This document shows, piece after piece, positions 27,113 to 35,949 of a DNA stretch of 60,132 bases. Within the stretch, counting starts at the first letter, position 1. Each line of letters starts with the position of its first letter. Source of the DNA: Actinomycetales bacterium (GTDB lineage: Bacteria > Actinomycetota > Actinomycetes > Actinomycetales > Dermatophilaceae); the NCBI GenBank assembly GCA_016710645.1, contig JADJVI010000053.1, positions 1 through 60,132 on the forward strand, read 5' to 3'. Made by a program: the position numbers and the translations under genes. The notes under the pieces are model-generated. The model ran no database searches. It saw nothing but the letters and a program-made list of their open reading frames with translations, and had not been told where the DNA came from.

Positions 27113-28317
27113 CGGCCCAACCGGGGATCGGCCGGTTCGGTGACTTCGGCGGGCGCTATGTCCCCGAAGCCCTCATCCCGGCGCTGGAGCAACTCGACGA
27201 GGTGCGCCGCAAGGCCATGGTCGACCCGGAGTTCGTCGGCGAGCTCGACCGGCTGCACCGCACCTACACCGGCCGGCCCTCGATCATCACCGAGGTGCCG
27301 CGGTTCGCCGAGCACTGCGGCGGTGCACGGGTCATCCTCAAGCGCGAGGACCTCAACCACACCGGCTCACACAAGATCAACAACGTGTTGGGTCAGGCGC
27401 TGCTCACCAAGCGGATGGGCAAGCGGCGGGTCATCGCCGAGACCGGCGCCGGTCAGCACGGGGTCGCGACGGCAACGGCCGCGGCGCTGCTCGGCTTGGA
27501 GTGCGTCGTCTACATGGGCAAGGTCGACACCGAGCGGCAGGCCCTCAACGTCGCGCGGATGCGGCTGCTCGGCGCCGAGGTCGTCGCGGTGACCAACGGC
27601 AGCCAGACCCTCAAGGATGCGGTCAACGAGGCGCTGCGGGACTGGGTGGCCAATGTCGATGACACCCACTACGTGCTCGGCACGGTCACCGGGCCCTACC
27701 CCTTCCCCGAGATGGTGCGCGACTTCCACCGCGTCATCGGTGTCGAAGCACGGGCCCAGGTGCTCGACCTCGTCGGACGCCTGCCCGATGCCGTGATCGC
27801 TTGTGTCGGAGGCGGATCCAACGCGATGGGCATCTTCCACCGCTTCCTCGACGACGCGAGTGTGCGCCTCGTCGGGGTGGAAGCCGGTGGCGACGGAGTC
27901 GAATCCGGGCGGCACGCGGCCCGCTTCTCCGGCGGCAGCCGGGGGGTGCTGCATGGGGCGGCGACCTACGTGCTCCAGGACGATGACGGCCAGACCATCG
28001 AATCTCATTCTGTGTCAGCGGGATTGGACTACCCGAGCGTCGGTCCCGAGCATGCCCACCTCTTCGAGATCGGACGCGCCGAGTACCGCTCGGCGACCGA
28101 CGACGAAGCGATGGAGGCGTTCCGACTGCTCAGTCGCACGGAGGGCATCCTGCCGGCCATCGAGTCGGCACACGCCCTCGCCGGCGCCATGGAGCTCGGC
28201 CGCGAACTCGGACCGGACGCCGTGCTGCTCGTGTCGCTCTCCGGTCGCGGTGACAAAGACGTGCACACCGCAGCCCGCTGGTTCGGGCTGCTCGACGACC
28301 AGGCAGGTATGCCGTGA
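27109..28317 (+). CDS. trpB: Tryptophan synthase beta chain
   Basis: TrpB condenses indole with serine using PLP. The 402-residue protein has the family start FGDFGGRYVPEALIPALEQL, the PLP Lys in EDLNHTGSHKINNVLGQALL, the glutamate of the active site in IAETGAGQHGVATAT, and the phosphate-binding CVGGGSNAMGIFH. Length is normal. It overlaps trpC (ATGA) and trpA (GTGA), so the synthase subunits are translationally coupled. Confidence 0.97.
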   Translation: MTAQPGIGRFGDFGGRYVPEALIPALEQLDEVRRKAMVDPEFVGELDRLHRTYTGRPSIITEVPRFAEHCGGARVILKREDLNHTGSHKINNVLGQALLTKRMGKRRVIAETGAGQHGVATATAAALLGLECVVYMGKVDTERQALNVARMRLLGAEVVAVTNGSQTLKDAVNEALRDWVANVDDTHYVLGTVTGPYPFPEMVRDFHRVIGVEARAQVLDLVGRLPDAVIACVGGGSNAMGIFHRFLDDASVRLVGVEAGGDGVESGRHAARFSGGSRGVLHGAATYVLQDDDGQTIESHSVSAGLDYPSVGPEHAHLFEIGRAEYRSATDDEAMEAFRLLSRTEGILPAIESAHALAGAMELGRELGPDAVLLVSLSGRGDKDVHTAARWFGLLDDQAGMP

Positions 28318-29126
28318 CCGCCGCTGCCGCGCCCGGCCGGACGCTCGGGTCCCAGATCCTCGCGGGTTGCCGCGAGGAGGGCCGGGCCGCACTGATCGGC
28401 TACCTGCCGGTCGGCTATCCCACCGTGCCGGAAAGCATCGCCGCGATGGAGGCCCTCATCGAGGGCGGCATCGACATCGTCGAGGTCGGTGTGCCCTACA
28501 GCGACCCGCTCATGGACGGGCCGCTCATCCAGCGGGCCACCGAACGCGCGCTCGACCAGGGTTGCCAGGTCGACGACGTCTTCACCGCGGTGCGCGCGGT
28601 CGCGGACGCCGGGAGCACGGCATACGTCATGACATATTGGAACCTCGTCCTGCGCCGTGGGGTGGAGCGCTTCGCGGCCGACCTCGCCGGCGCCGGGGGT
28701 AGCGGACTCATCACCCCCGACCTCATTCCCGACGAGGCCGGCGAGTGGATCGAGGCGTCCGACCGCCATGGGCTGGACCGCGTTTTCCTCATCGCCCCCT
28801 CCTCGACTCGGGAACGCCTCACGGTGGCGACAGCGGCCTGCCGGGGGTTCGTGTATGCCGCGTCCACGATGGGTGTGACCGGCACACGGGATTCCGTCGG
28901 TTCGGCGGCTGCGCAGGTCGTCGAGCACGCGCGTGAGGTCACCGACCTGCCGCTGTGTGTCGGACTTGGGGTCTCGACGCGAGCTCAGGCGGCCGAAGTC
29001 GCCGGCTATGCCGACGGGGTTATCGTGGGCTCGGCGCTGGTTCGGGCCCTCGGAGAAGGCGGTCCGGCGGCCGTCCGGGCGCTCACCGCCGAGCTGGCTG
29101 CCGGCGTGCGGGAGGGCCGTCGGTGA
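28314..29126 (+). CDS. trpA: Tryptophan synthase alpha chain
   Basis: TrpA releases indole from indoleglycerol phosphate and channels it to TrpB. The 270-residue barrel shows the catalytic Glu and Asp in DIVEVGVPYSDPLMDGP, with GYLPVGYP upstream and the later blocks LITPDLIPDEAGEW and VCVGLGVSTR-like LCVGLGVSTRAQ. It starts at a GTG overlapping the trpB stop and ends overlapping the start of the MauE-like gene. Confidence 0.96.
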   Translation: MTAAAAPGRTLGSQILAGCREEGRAALIGYLPVGYPTVPESIAAMEALIEGGIDIVEVGVPYSDPLMDGPLIQRATERALDQGCQVDDVFTAVRAVADAGSTAYVMTYWNLVLRRGVERFAADLAGAGGSGLITPDLIPDEAGEWIEASDRHGLDRVFLIAPSSTRERLTVATAACRGFVYAASTMGVTGTRDSVGSAAAQVVEHAREVTDLPLCVGLGVSTRAQAAEVAGYADGVIVGSALVRALGEGGPAAVRALTAELAAGVREGRR

Positions 29127-29581
29127 CGCGCGAGCGTCGCCTGGACCTGCTGGGCACGCTGCTGCGGTTGGTGCTCGGGGGCGTCTTGCTCGTCGCCGGC
29201 GCGCTCAAGGTGACCAACCTGGGCGCCTCCGCGCTGGCGGTGCGGGCCTACCAACTGTTGCCCTACGACCTGGCCGGTTATGTCGGCTATGCCCTGCCCG
29301 TGGTCGAGATCATCGTCGGGCTCTTGCTCATCCTCGGCTTGTTCACCCGGGCGGCGGCTGTCCTCGGCGGGCTCCTGATGCTCGCGTTCGTCATCGGGAT
29401 CTGCTGGGCCTGGGCCAAGGGCCTGTCGATCGACTGCGGCTGCTTCGGAGGTGGCGGCGAGATCTCCTCGGGCCGCACGGCATACCCGCTGGATTTCGCC
29501 CGTGATCTGGTGCTGCTGCTGGCAGCCGGCTGGTTAGTGCGCCGCCCCGCGACGGCCTACGCGCTGGACGCCCGCCTCTGA
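29123..29581 (+). CDS. MauE/DoxX-type membrane protein
   Basis: This 152-residue protein has four membrane helices and the MauE-like motif IDCGCFGGGG with two reactive Cys between helices three and four. MauE proteins have been proposed to support disulfide formation in the envelope, and the next gene is a thioredoxin-fold CPIC protein, which fits. The GTG start overlaps the trpA stop by four bases. Confidence 0.8.
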   Translation: MTRERRLDLLGTLLRLVLGGVLLVAGALKVTNLGASALAVRAYQLLPYDLAGYVGYALPVVEIIVGLLLILGLFTRAAAVLGGLLMLAFVIGICWAWAKGLSIDCGCFGGGGEISSGRTAYPLDFARDLVLLLAAGWLVRRPATAYALDARL

Positions 29582-29602
29582 GCCCCGGCGGCATAGTGGA
29601 CA

Positions 29603-30373
29603 ATGGCCGGTATGCCGCGCCCTGACGCCACCGACAAGCTCGCCGCCACCGCCCCTGCGCAGACCAACCGACTCATCGTCGGTGGCCTGGTCGCCATCCT
29701 CACCTTGGGCGCGATCTTCGCGGCGATCTTCCTCGGGATCAACAACAGCTCCAAGAACTCCAGCACGCCCGCGGCCTCTGGCGCCGGGAGCGTCGCGACG
29801 GCGTCGACGGCGACTCCGAAGGGCGCCACCGAGTTCGGCGGCCCCATGGTCGTCAACCCGGATGCTCCCGCCAACGTCCCCGTGGTGGACATCTTCGAAG
29901 ACCCGCAGTGCCCCATCTGCGCGCAGTTCGAGCAGATCTACGGTCCGATCGTCAAGGGTCTGGTGCAGACCAATGGCGCCAAGCTCGTCGTGCACACGAT
30001 GACCTTCCTGGACACCAACCTCAAGAACGACTCGTCGGTGCGGGCTGCCAACGGCGCCTTCTGCGCCGCCGACCAGGGCAAGTTCTACGAGTACATGTCC
30101 CAGGTCTACGCCAACCAGCCCGCCAAGGAAGGCACCGGCTACACCGACGACCAACTGGCCGCATTCGCCCTCAAGGCGGGGGTCGCCGACCAGCAGGCCT
30201 GGGCCACCTGCCAGGCCACGCTGAAGTACAAGGCACACACGCTGGCCCTGGAGACCAACACCGAGAAGAGCGGCGTCACCGGCACCCCCACCGTCAAGGT
30301 CGCCGGTCAGACCATCAAGCTCACCGGCAACGCAACCGACATCACGGACGCCGTCAAGGCAGCCACGAAGTGA
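29603..30373 (+). CDS. Membrane-anchored DsbA-like thiol oxidoreductase
   Basis: The 256-residue protein has a short cytoplasmic end, one membrane anchor (about residues 24-46), a Ser/Thr/Ala-rich linker, then a thioredoxin_4/DsbA-type domain with VDIFEDPQCPICAQFEQIYG, the CPIC redox pair, and a cis-Pro region GVTGTPTVKVAG. It probably acts outside the membrane in disulfide formation or isomerisation, with the MauE-like protein as a candidate partner (inference). An in-frame ATG at 29612 is an alternative start. It overlaps lgt by GTGA. Confidence 0.88.
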   Translation: MAGMPRPDATDKLAATAPAQTNRLIVGGLVAILTLGAIFAAIFLGINNSSKNSSTPAASGAGSVATASTATPKGATEFGGPMVVNPDAPANVPVVDIFEDPQCPICAQFEQIYGPIVKGLVQTNGAKLVVHTMTFLDTNLKNDSSVRAANGAFCAADQGKFYEYMSQVYANQPAKEGTGYTDDQLAAFALKAGVADQQAWATCQATLKYKAHTLALETNTEKSGVTGTPTVKVAGQTIKLTGNATDITDAVKAATK

Positions 30374-31275
30374 CGCAAGCCATCGCCGGGGTCGTCGCCC
30401 TGGCCTGGCCGGGGGAGATCCCCAGTCCCTCGACGGGAGTCTGGTACCTCGGTCCGTTCCCCATCCGGGGATATGCGATGTCGATCCTCGCCGGCATCGT
30501 CGTCGCTGTCTGGATCACCCAGCGCCGACTGACGGCCCGCGGCGACACCCGGGGAGTGGTGCTCGACATTGCGGCCTGGGCGGTGCCCTTCGGCATTCTC
30601 GGCGGCCGGATCTATCACGTCATCACCACCCCGCAGCCCTACTTCGGCGAGGGCGGCAACCCCTGGGCTGCGTTCAAGATCTGGGAGGGCGGGCTCGGCA
30701 TCTGGGGTGCGGTGGCGCTCGGGGTCGTCGGTGCGTGGATCGGCGCCCGCCGCGCGGGGGTGCCGCTGCTCATGTTCCTCGACGCGGCCGCCCCGGGGTA
30801 TGCCGTGGCGCAGGCCCTCGGGCGGTTCGGCAACTGGTTCAACAACGAGATCTACGGCCCCCCGACCGACCTGCCGTGGGGGCTGCGGATCTACCAGTGG
30901 GACCAGGCCGCCGGCCATGCCCTACGCGACGCGTCGGGGGAGCCCATCGTCAAGGGGGTTTTCCACCCGACCTTCCTCTACGAGGCACTGTGGTGCCTGG
31001 CCCTGGCGGCGGTTCTTGTGTGGTGGGATCGGCGCTCGCGTCCGGCCCTGGGTCAGGTGTTCGCCGGCGTCATCGGTGGCTACTCCCTGGGGCGCTTCTT
31101 CATCGAATTGATGCGCACCGACGACGCCAACCGGATCCTCGGCCTGCGGGTCAACACGTGGATGTCGGCCTTCATCATCCTGGTGAGCGTCGTGATGTTC
31201 CTCCGCTGTGGAAGGCGGGATGCGCCACGTGAGCTGACGCCTGTCGAGACGGCGACGTCTCGGCATACGGAATGA
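30370..31275 (+). CDS. lgt: Prolipoprotein diacylglyceryl transferase
   Basis: Lgt moves diacylglycerol to the lipobox Cys of prolipoproteins in the membrane. The 301-residue polytopic protein carries the signature GRFGNWFNNEIYGPPTDLPW, with the early blocks YLGPFPIRGYAMSILAG and GGRIYHVI and the later FHPTFLYEALW. It starts at a GTG overlapping the DsbA-like stop. A copy of the dispersed motif lies just before the stop codon. It ends the trpCBA transcription unit. Confidence 0.94.
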   Translation: MTQAIAGVVALAWPGEIPSPSTGVWYLGPFPIRGYAMSILAGIVVAVWITQRRLTARGDTRGVVLDIAAWAVPFGILGGRIYHVITTPQPYFGEGGNPWAAFKIWEGGLGIWGAVALGVVGAWIGARRAGVPLLMFLDAAAPGYAVAQALGRFGNWFNNEIYGPPTDLPWGLRIYQWDQAAGHALRDASGEPIVKGVFHPTFLYEALWCLALAAVLVWWDRRSRPALGQVFAGVIGGYSLGRFFIELMRTDDANRILGLRVNTWMSAFIILVSVVMFLRCGRRDAPRELTPVETATSRHTE

Positions 31276-31287
31276 CGCGTATCACAG

Positions 31288-31316
31288 TTTAGGACGGGTG
31301 GGGTCCCCGCTATCCT
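31288..31316 (+). promoter_or_regulatory. Possible gltB promoter
   Basis: TTTAGG and TATCCT, 17 bases apart, resemble -35 and -10 hexamers about 80 bases upstream of the gltB ATG. They lie in the first gap after a long gene run. Evidence is by eye only. Confidence 0.3.
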
Positions 31317-31395
31317 GGGTCGGCTGGCCATCGCCGTCCAGTTTGTGTCGACCTCTGCCCATCTGGGCACCTACTCGTCAGGACGGTGAGGCTGC

Positions 31396-34300
31396 ATGTC
31401 GCGTGCGCGCATCCCCTTCTCGGCTCAACCCGACAGCACCGGTCTTTACCACCGGGAGCTCGAGCGGGACGCCTGTGGTGTCGCCATGGTCGCGACGCTG
31501 CGTGGGAGCGCCGGTCACGACATCGTGCAGCTCGGTCTCACCGCCCTGAAGAACCTCGACCACCGCGGCGCCACCGGCTCGGACCCCTTGGTCGGCGACG
31601 GGGCCGGCATCCTCACCCAGGTGCCCGACCGGTTCTTCCGCGAGATCCTCGACTTCCCCCTCCCGCCGGTTGGGACGTTTGCCGTCGGCGCGGCATACCT
31701 GCCTGTGCCGTTGCCGGCGCGCTCGGTCGCGATTGCGCGGATCGAGGCCATCGCCGCTCAGGAGGGCATGACCGTCATCGGTTGGCGCGACGTGCCGGTC
31801 AGCGGCGAGATCGTGGGGGAGAGCGCGCGCGCCTGTATGCCGCATTTCGCCCAGGTCTTCTTGACCGCCGACGGTGGGCAGACCGGGATGGAGTTGGAGC
31901 GGCTCGCCTTCTGCGTGCGCAAGCGCGCTGAGCGTGAGGTCGAGGTCTACTTCCCGTCGCTGTCGGCACGGACTCTGGTCTACAAGGGCATGCTGACGAC
32001 GACCCAGTTGGAGCCGTTCTTCCCCGACCTCTCGCACGAGGCCTTCGAGACCGAGTTGGCGCTGGTGCACTCGCGGTTCTCGACCAACACCTTCCCGTCG
32101 TGGCCGCTGGCCCACCCCTATCGGCTCATCGCCCACAACGGCGAGATCAACACCGTCAAGGGCAACCGCAACTGGATGCGGGCCCGCGAGTCGATGCTCT
32201 CCTCCGACCTCATCCCCGGTGACTTGCACCGGCTGTTCCCGGTCTGCACGCCGGGTGCGTCCGACTCGGCGTCTTTCGACGAGGTGCTCGAACTGTTGCA
32301 CCTCGGCGGACGGTCGCTGCCGCACGCCGTGTTGATGATGATCCCGGAGGCCTGGGAGAACCACGCCGAGATGGACCCGGCCCGGCGGGCGTTCTACGAG
32401 TACCACTCGACGCTCATGGAGCCCTGGGACGGGCCGGCCTGTGTGACCTTCACCGATGGCACCCTCATCGGCGCCGTGCTCGACCGCAACGGGCTGCGCC
32501 CGGGACGCTACTCGGTGACTGACGACGGCCTGGTGGTGTTGGCCTCGGAGACCGGCGTCCTCGAACTCGACCCGGCGCGGGTCGTGCGCAAAGGGCGGCT
32601 GCAGCCAGGCCGGATGTTCCTCGTCGACACCGAGGCCGGGCGCATCGTCCGCGACGACGAGATCAAGGCCGAACTCGCAGCGGCCCAGCCCTACGAGGAG
32701 TGGATGCACGCGGGTCGGATCCGCCTGGCCGATCTGCCCGACCGTGAGCACATCGTCCACACCGCCAAGTCGGTCGCCCGGCGTCAGCAGACGTTCGGTT
32801 ACACCCAGGAGGAACTGCGCGTCGTGCTTTCGCCGATGGCGCGGACCGGTGGTGAGCCCCTCGGATCGATGGGAACGGACAGCCCCATCGCGGTGCTCTC
32901 AGCCAAGCCGCGGCTGCTGTTCGACTACTTCACCCAACTGTTTGCCCAGGTCACCAACCCGCCGTTGGACGCCATCCGCGAGGAACTCGTCACCTCGCTC
33001 GGCACGGTCATCGGGCCTGAAGGCAACCTGCTGGAGGACACCCCGACCCACGCCCGCAAGGTCGTGCTCAAGTTCCCGGTCATCGACAACGACGAGTTGG
33101 CCAAGATCGTCCACATCAACGCCGACGGTGACCTGCCGGGTTATGCCACTCACGTCGTCCGCGGGCTGTATGACGTGTCCGGGGGCGCCGCGGCGATGGA
33201 GGCGCGCATCGAGGTGCTGTGCGCCGAGGTGTCGGCCGCCATCGCTCGTGGGGTGAAGTTCGTCGTGCTGTCCGACCGCGACTCGGGCCGCGACCTGGCG
33301 CCGATTCCATCGCTGCTCATGACGGCCGCCGTGCACCACCACTTGATCCGCGAGAAGACGCGCACCCAAGTTGGTCTCATCGTCGAGGCCGGCGACGTGC
33401 GCGAGGTCCACCACGTGGCCCTGTTGGTGGGCTACGGTGCGGCCGCAGTCAACCCCTACCTCGCCATGGAGTCCGTGGAGGAACTCGTGCGCTCCGGCGC
33501 GCTACCCGGCGTCACCGCCGAGAAGGGCGTCGCCAACCTCATCAAGGCCCTGGGCAAGGGCGTGCTCAAGGTGATGTCCAAGATGGGCATCTCCACCGTG
33601 GCCTCCTACACCGGCGCTCAGGTCTTCGAGGCCATCGGCCTGTCGCAGGAGGTCGTCGACCGCTACTTCACCGGCACGATCAGCCAGCTTGGTGGCGTCG
33701 GCCTGGACGTCATCGCCGGAGAAGTCGCCGCCCGACACGCGGTGGCTTACCCGCTCGAAGGCGTCCACCCGGCCCACCGCACCCTGTGGGTCGGCGGCGA
33801 ATACCAGTGGCGGCGTGAGGGCGAGCCGCACCTGTTCGACCCCGATACGGTCTTCCGGCTGCAGCACTCCACCCGTCAGCGGCGTTACGACATCTTCAAG
33901 GAGTACACCGCCCGGGTCGACGAGCAGTCCCAGCGGCTGATGACGCTGCGTGGGCTCTTCCGCTTCGCCGGTCCCGAGGTGACCGGACGAGAGCCGATCT
34001 CGGTCGAGGACGTCGAACCCATCAGCGAGATCGTCAAGCGCTTCTCGACCGGTGCGATGAGCTATGGCTCGATCAGCAAGGAAGCCCACGAGACCCTCGC
34101 GATCGCGATGAACCGGCTGGGCGGCAAGTCCAACACCGGCGAGGGTGGCGAGGACGAGGAGCGGCTGCTGGACCCGGCGCGACGCTCGTCGATCAAGCAG
34201 GTGGCCTCCGGGCGCTTCGGGGTGACCAGCCTCTACCTCACCGAATCCGACGACATCCAGATCAAGATGGCCCAGGGCGCCAAGCCCGGTGAAGGTGGCC

Positions 34301-35949
34301 AGCTGCCGGGCAACAAGGTCTACCCGTGGGTGGCCAAGACCCGTCACTCGACGCCTGGCGTGGGTCTGATCAGCCCCCCGCCGCACCACGACATCTACTC
34401 GATCGAAGACCTCGCCCAGCTCATCCACGACCTGAAGAACGCCAACCCCCAAGCCCGGATCCACGTCAAGCTGGTCTCCGAGATCGGAGTGGGCACGGTC
34501 GCCGCGGGTGTCGCCAAAGCCCACGCGGACGTCGTGCTGGTATCGGGTCACGACGGTGGCACCGGCGCATCGCCGCTCACCTCGCTCAAGCACGCCGGGG
34601 CGCCGTGGGAGCTCGGTCTGGCCGAGACCCAACAGACCCTGCGGATCAACGGCCTGCGCGACCGGATCGTCGTCCAGACGGATGGACAACTGAAGACCGG
34701 CCGCGATGTCGTCATCGCCGCGTTGCTCGGCGCCGAAGAGTTCGGCTTCGCTACCGCTCCGCTGGTGGTCAGTGGCTGCATCATGATGCGGGTATGCCAC
34801 CTGGACACCTGCCCGGTGGGCGTCGCGACCCAGAACCCCGAGCTACGCGCCCGCTTCTCGGGTAAGCCGGAGTTCGTCGAGACCTTCTTCGAGTACATCG
34901 CCCAGGAGGTACGCGAGCTGCTGGCCGAGCTGGGCTTCCACAGCCTGCAGGAGGCCATTGGCCACACCCGCTCGTTGCTCACCGATGACGCGATCGAGCA
35001 CTGGAAGGCCTCCGGGCTGGACCTGTCCCCGATCCTCGCCGAGGTGACCGACCCGACCGGCGGGACGGCATACCAGTCCATCGCGCAGGAGCACGGGCTG
35101 GAGAAGGCCCTGGATCACCAACTCATTGCTGCCGCTGCGCCGGCACTCGAGGGAGCCGAGGCGGTGCGCAGCCAGTTCGCGGTGCGCAACGTCAACCGCA
35201 CTGTGGGCACCATGCTGGGGCACGAGGTGACCAAGCGCTACCCCCGAGGGCTGCCGGACGGCACCGTCGCCGTCGATTTCACCGGCTCGGGTGGACAGTC
35301 CTTCGGCGCCTTCCTGCCTGTTGGCGTCACCCTCACCCTGTGGGGCGACAGCAACGACTATGTCGGCAAGGGTCTGTCCGGCGGTCGGGTCATCGTCCGG
35401 CCGGACCGCAAAGCGCCGCTCATCGCAGAGGAAAACGTCATCGCCGGCAATGTCGTCGGCTACGGCGCGACCAGCGGTGAGGTGTTCCTGCGTGGGCGCG
35501 CCGGCGAGCGGTTCTGCGTGCGCAACTCCGGAGCCACGGCTGTCGTCGAGGGAGTCGGCGACCACGGCTGCGAATACATGACCGGCGGCACCGTCATGGT
35601 CCTCGGTACGACCGGCCGCAACTTCGCGGCGGGGATGTCCGGCGGTGTGGCCTATGTCCTCGATCTCGTGCCGGAGTTGGTCAACCCCGAGCTGGTCGAC
35701 CTGATGCCGTTGCGAGACAACGACATTGACGTCGTGAAGGGCCTCCTTGAGAGCCACCACCGGTGGACCGACTCGGCGGTCGCCCAACGACTGCTGTCCG
35801 ACTGGGATGCCGCAGTCGGCCGATTCACGCTGGTGCTGCCGCGTGACTACCAACGCGTCCTCGACGTGCGTGCTCAAGCCCAGATCGAGGGTCTGGACGT
35901 CGACGGCACCGAGGTCTGGAACCGGATCATGGAGGCTTCCCGTGGCTGA
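31396..35949 (+). CDS. gltB: Glutamate synthase, large subunit
   Basis: GltB takes the amide of glutamine and transfers it to 2-oxoglutarate. At 1517 aa it has the full family length. A short propeptide precedes Cys27 in RDACGVAMVATL, the N-terminal nucleophile of the class II amidotransferase domain. Then come the central domain, the FMN synthase barrel (GAMSYGSISKEAHETLAIAM, KPGEGGQLPGNKV), the [3Fe-4S] Cys set in SGCIMMRVCHLDTCPVG, and the C-terminal beta-helix of Gly-rich turns. gltD overlaps by eight bases. Confidence 0.97.
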   Translation: MSRARIPFSAQPDSTGLYHRELERDACGVAMVATLRGSAGHDIVQLGLTALKNLDHRGATGSDPLVGDGAGILTQVPDRFFREILDFPLPPVGTFAVGAAYLPVPLPARSVAIARIEAIAAQEGMTVIGWRDVPVSGEIVGESARACMPHFAQVFLTADGGQTGMELERLAFCVRKRAEREVEVYFPSLSARTLVYKGMLTTTQLEPFFPDLSHEAFETELALVHSRFSTNTFPSWPLAHPYRLIAHNGEINTVKGNRNWMRARESMLSSDLIPGDLHRLFPVCTPGASDSASFDEVLELLHLGGRSLPHAVLMMIPEAWENHAEMDPARRAFYEYHSTLMEPWDGPACVTFTDGTLIGAVLDRNGLRPGRYSVTDDGLVVLASETGVLELDPARVVRKGRLQPGRMFLVDTEAGRIVRDDEIKAELAAAQPYEEWMHAGRIRLADLPDREHIVHTAKSVARRQQTFGYTQEELRVVLSPMARTGGEPLGSMGTDSPIAVLSAKPRLLFDYFTQLFAQVTNPPLDAIREELVTSLGTVIGPEGNLLEDTPTHARKVVLKFPVIDNDELAKIVHINADGDLPGYATHVVRGLYDVSGGAAAMEARIEVLCAEVSAAIARGVKFVVLSDRDSGRDLAPIPSLLMTAAVHHHLIREKTRTQVGLIVEAGDVREVHHVALLVGYGAAAVNPYLAMESVEELVRSGALPGVTAEKGVANLIKALGKGVLKVMSKMGISTVASYTGAQVFEAIGLSQEVVDRYFTGTISQLGGVGLDVIAGEVAARHAVAYPLEGVHPAHRTLWVGGEYQWRREGEPHLFDPDTVFRLQHSTRQRRYDIFKEYTARVDEQSQRLMTLRGLFRFAGPEVTGREPISVEDVEPISEIVKRFSTGAMSYGSISKEAHETLAIAMNRLGGKSNTGEGGEDEERLLDPARRSSIKQVASGRFGVTSLYLTESDDIQIKMAQGAKPGEGGQLPGNKVYPWVAKTRHSTPGVGLISPPPHHDIYSIEDLAQLIHDLKNANPQARIHVKLVSEIGVGTVAAGVAKAHADVVLVSGHDGGTGASPLTSLKHAGAPWELGLAETQQTLRINGLRDRIVVQTDGQLKTGRDVVIAALLGAEEFGFATAPLVVSGCIMMRVCHLDTCPVGVATQNPELRARFSGKPEFVETFFEYIAQEVRELLAELGFHSLQEAIGHTRSLLTDDAIEHWKASGLDLSPILAEVTDPTGGTAYQSIAQEHGLEKALDHQLIAAAAPALEGAEAVRSQFAVRNVNRTVGTMLGHEVTKRYPRGLPDGTVAVDFTGSGGQSFGAFLPVGVTLTLWGDSNDYVGKGLSGGRVIVRPDRKAPLIAEENVIAGNVVGYGATSGEVFLRGRAGERFCVRNSGATAVVEGVGDHGCEYMTGGTVMVLGTTGRNFAAGMSGGVAYVLDLVPELVNPELVDLMPLRDNDIDVVKGLLESHHRWTDSAVAQRLLSDWDAAVGRFTLVLPRDYQRVLDVRAQAQIEGLDVDGTEVWNRIMEASRG

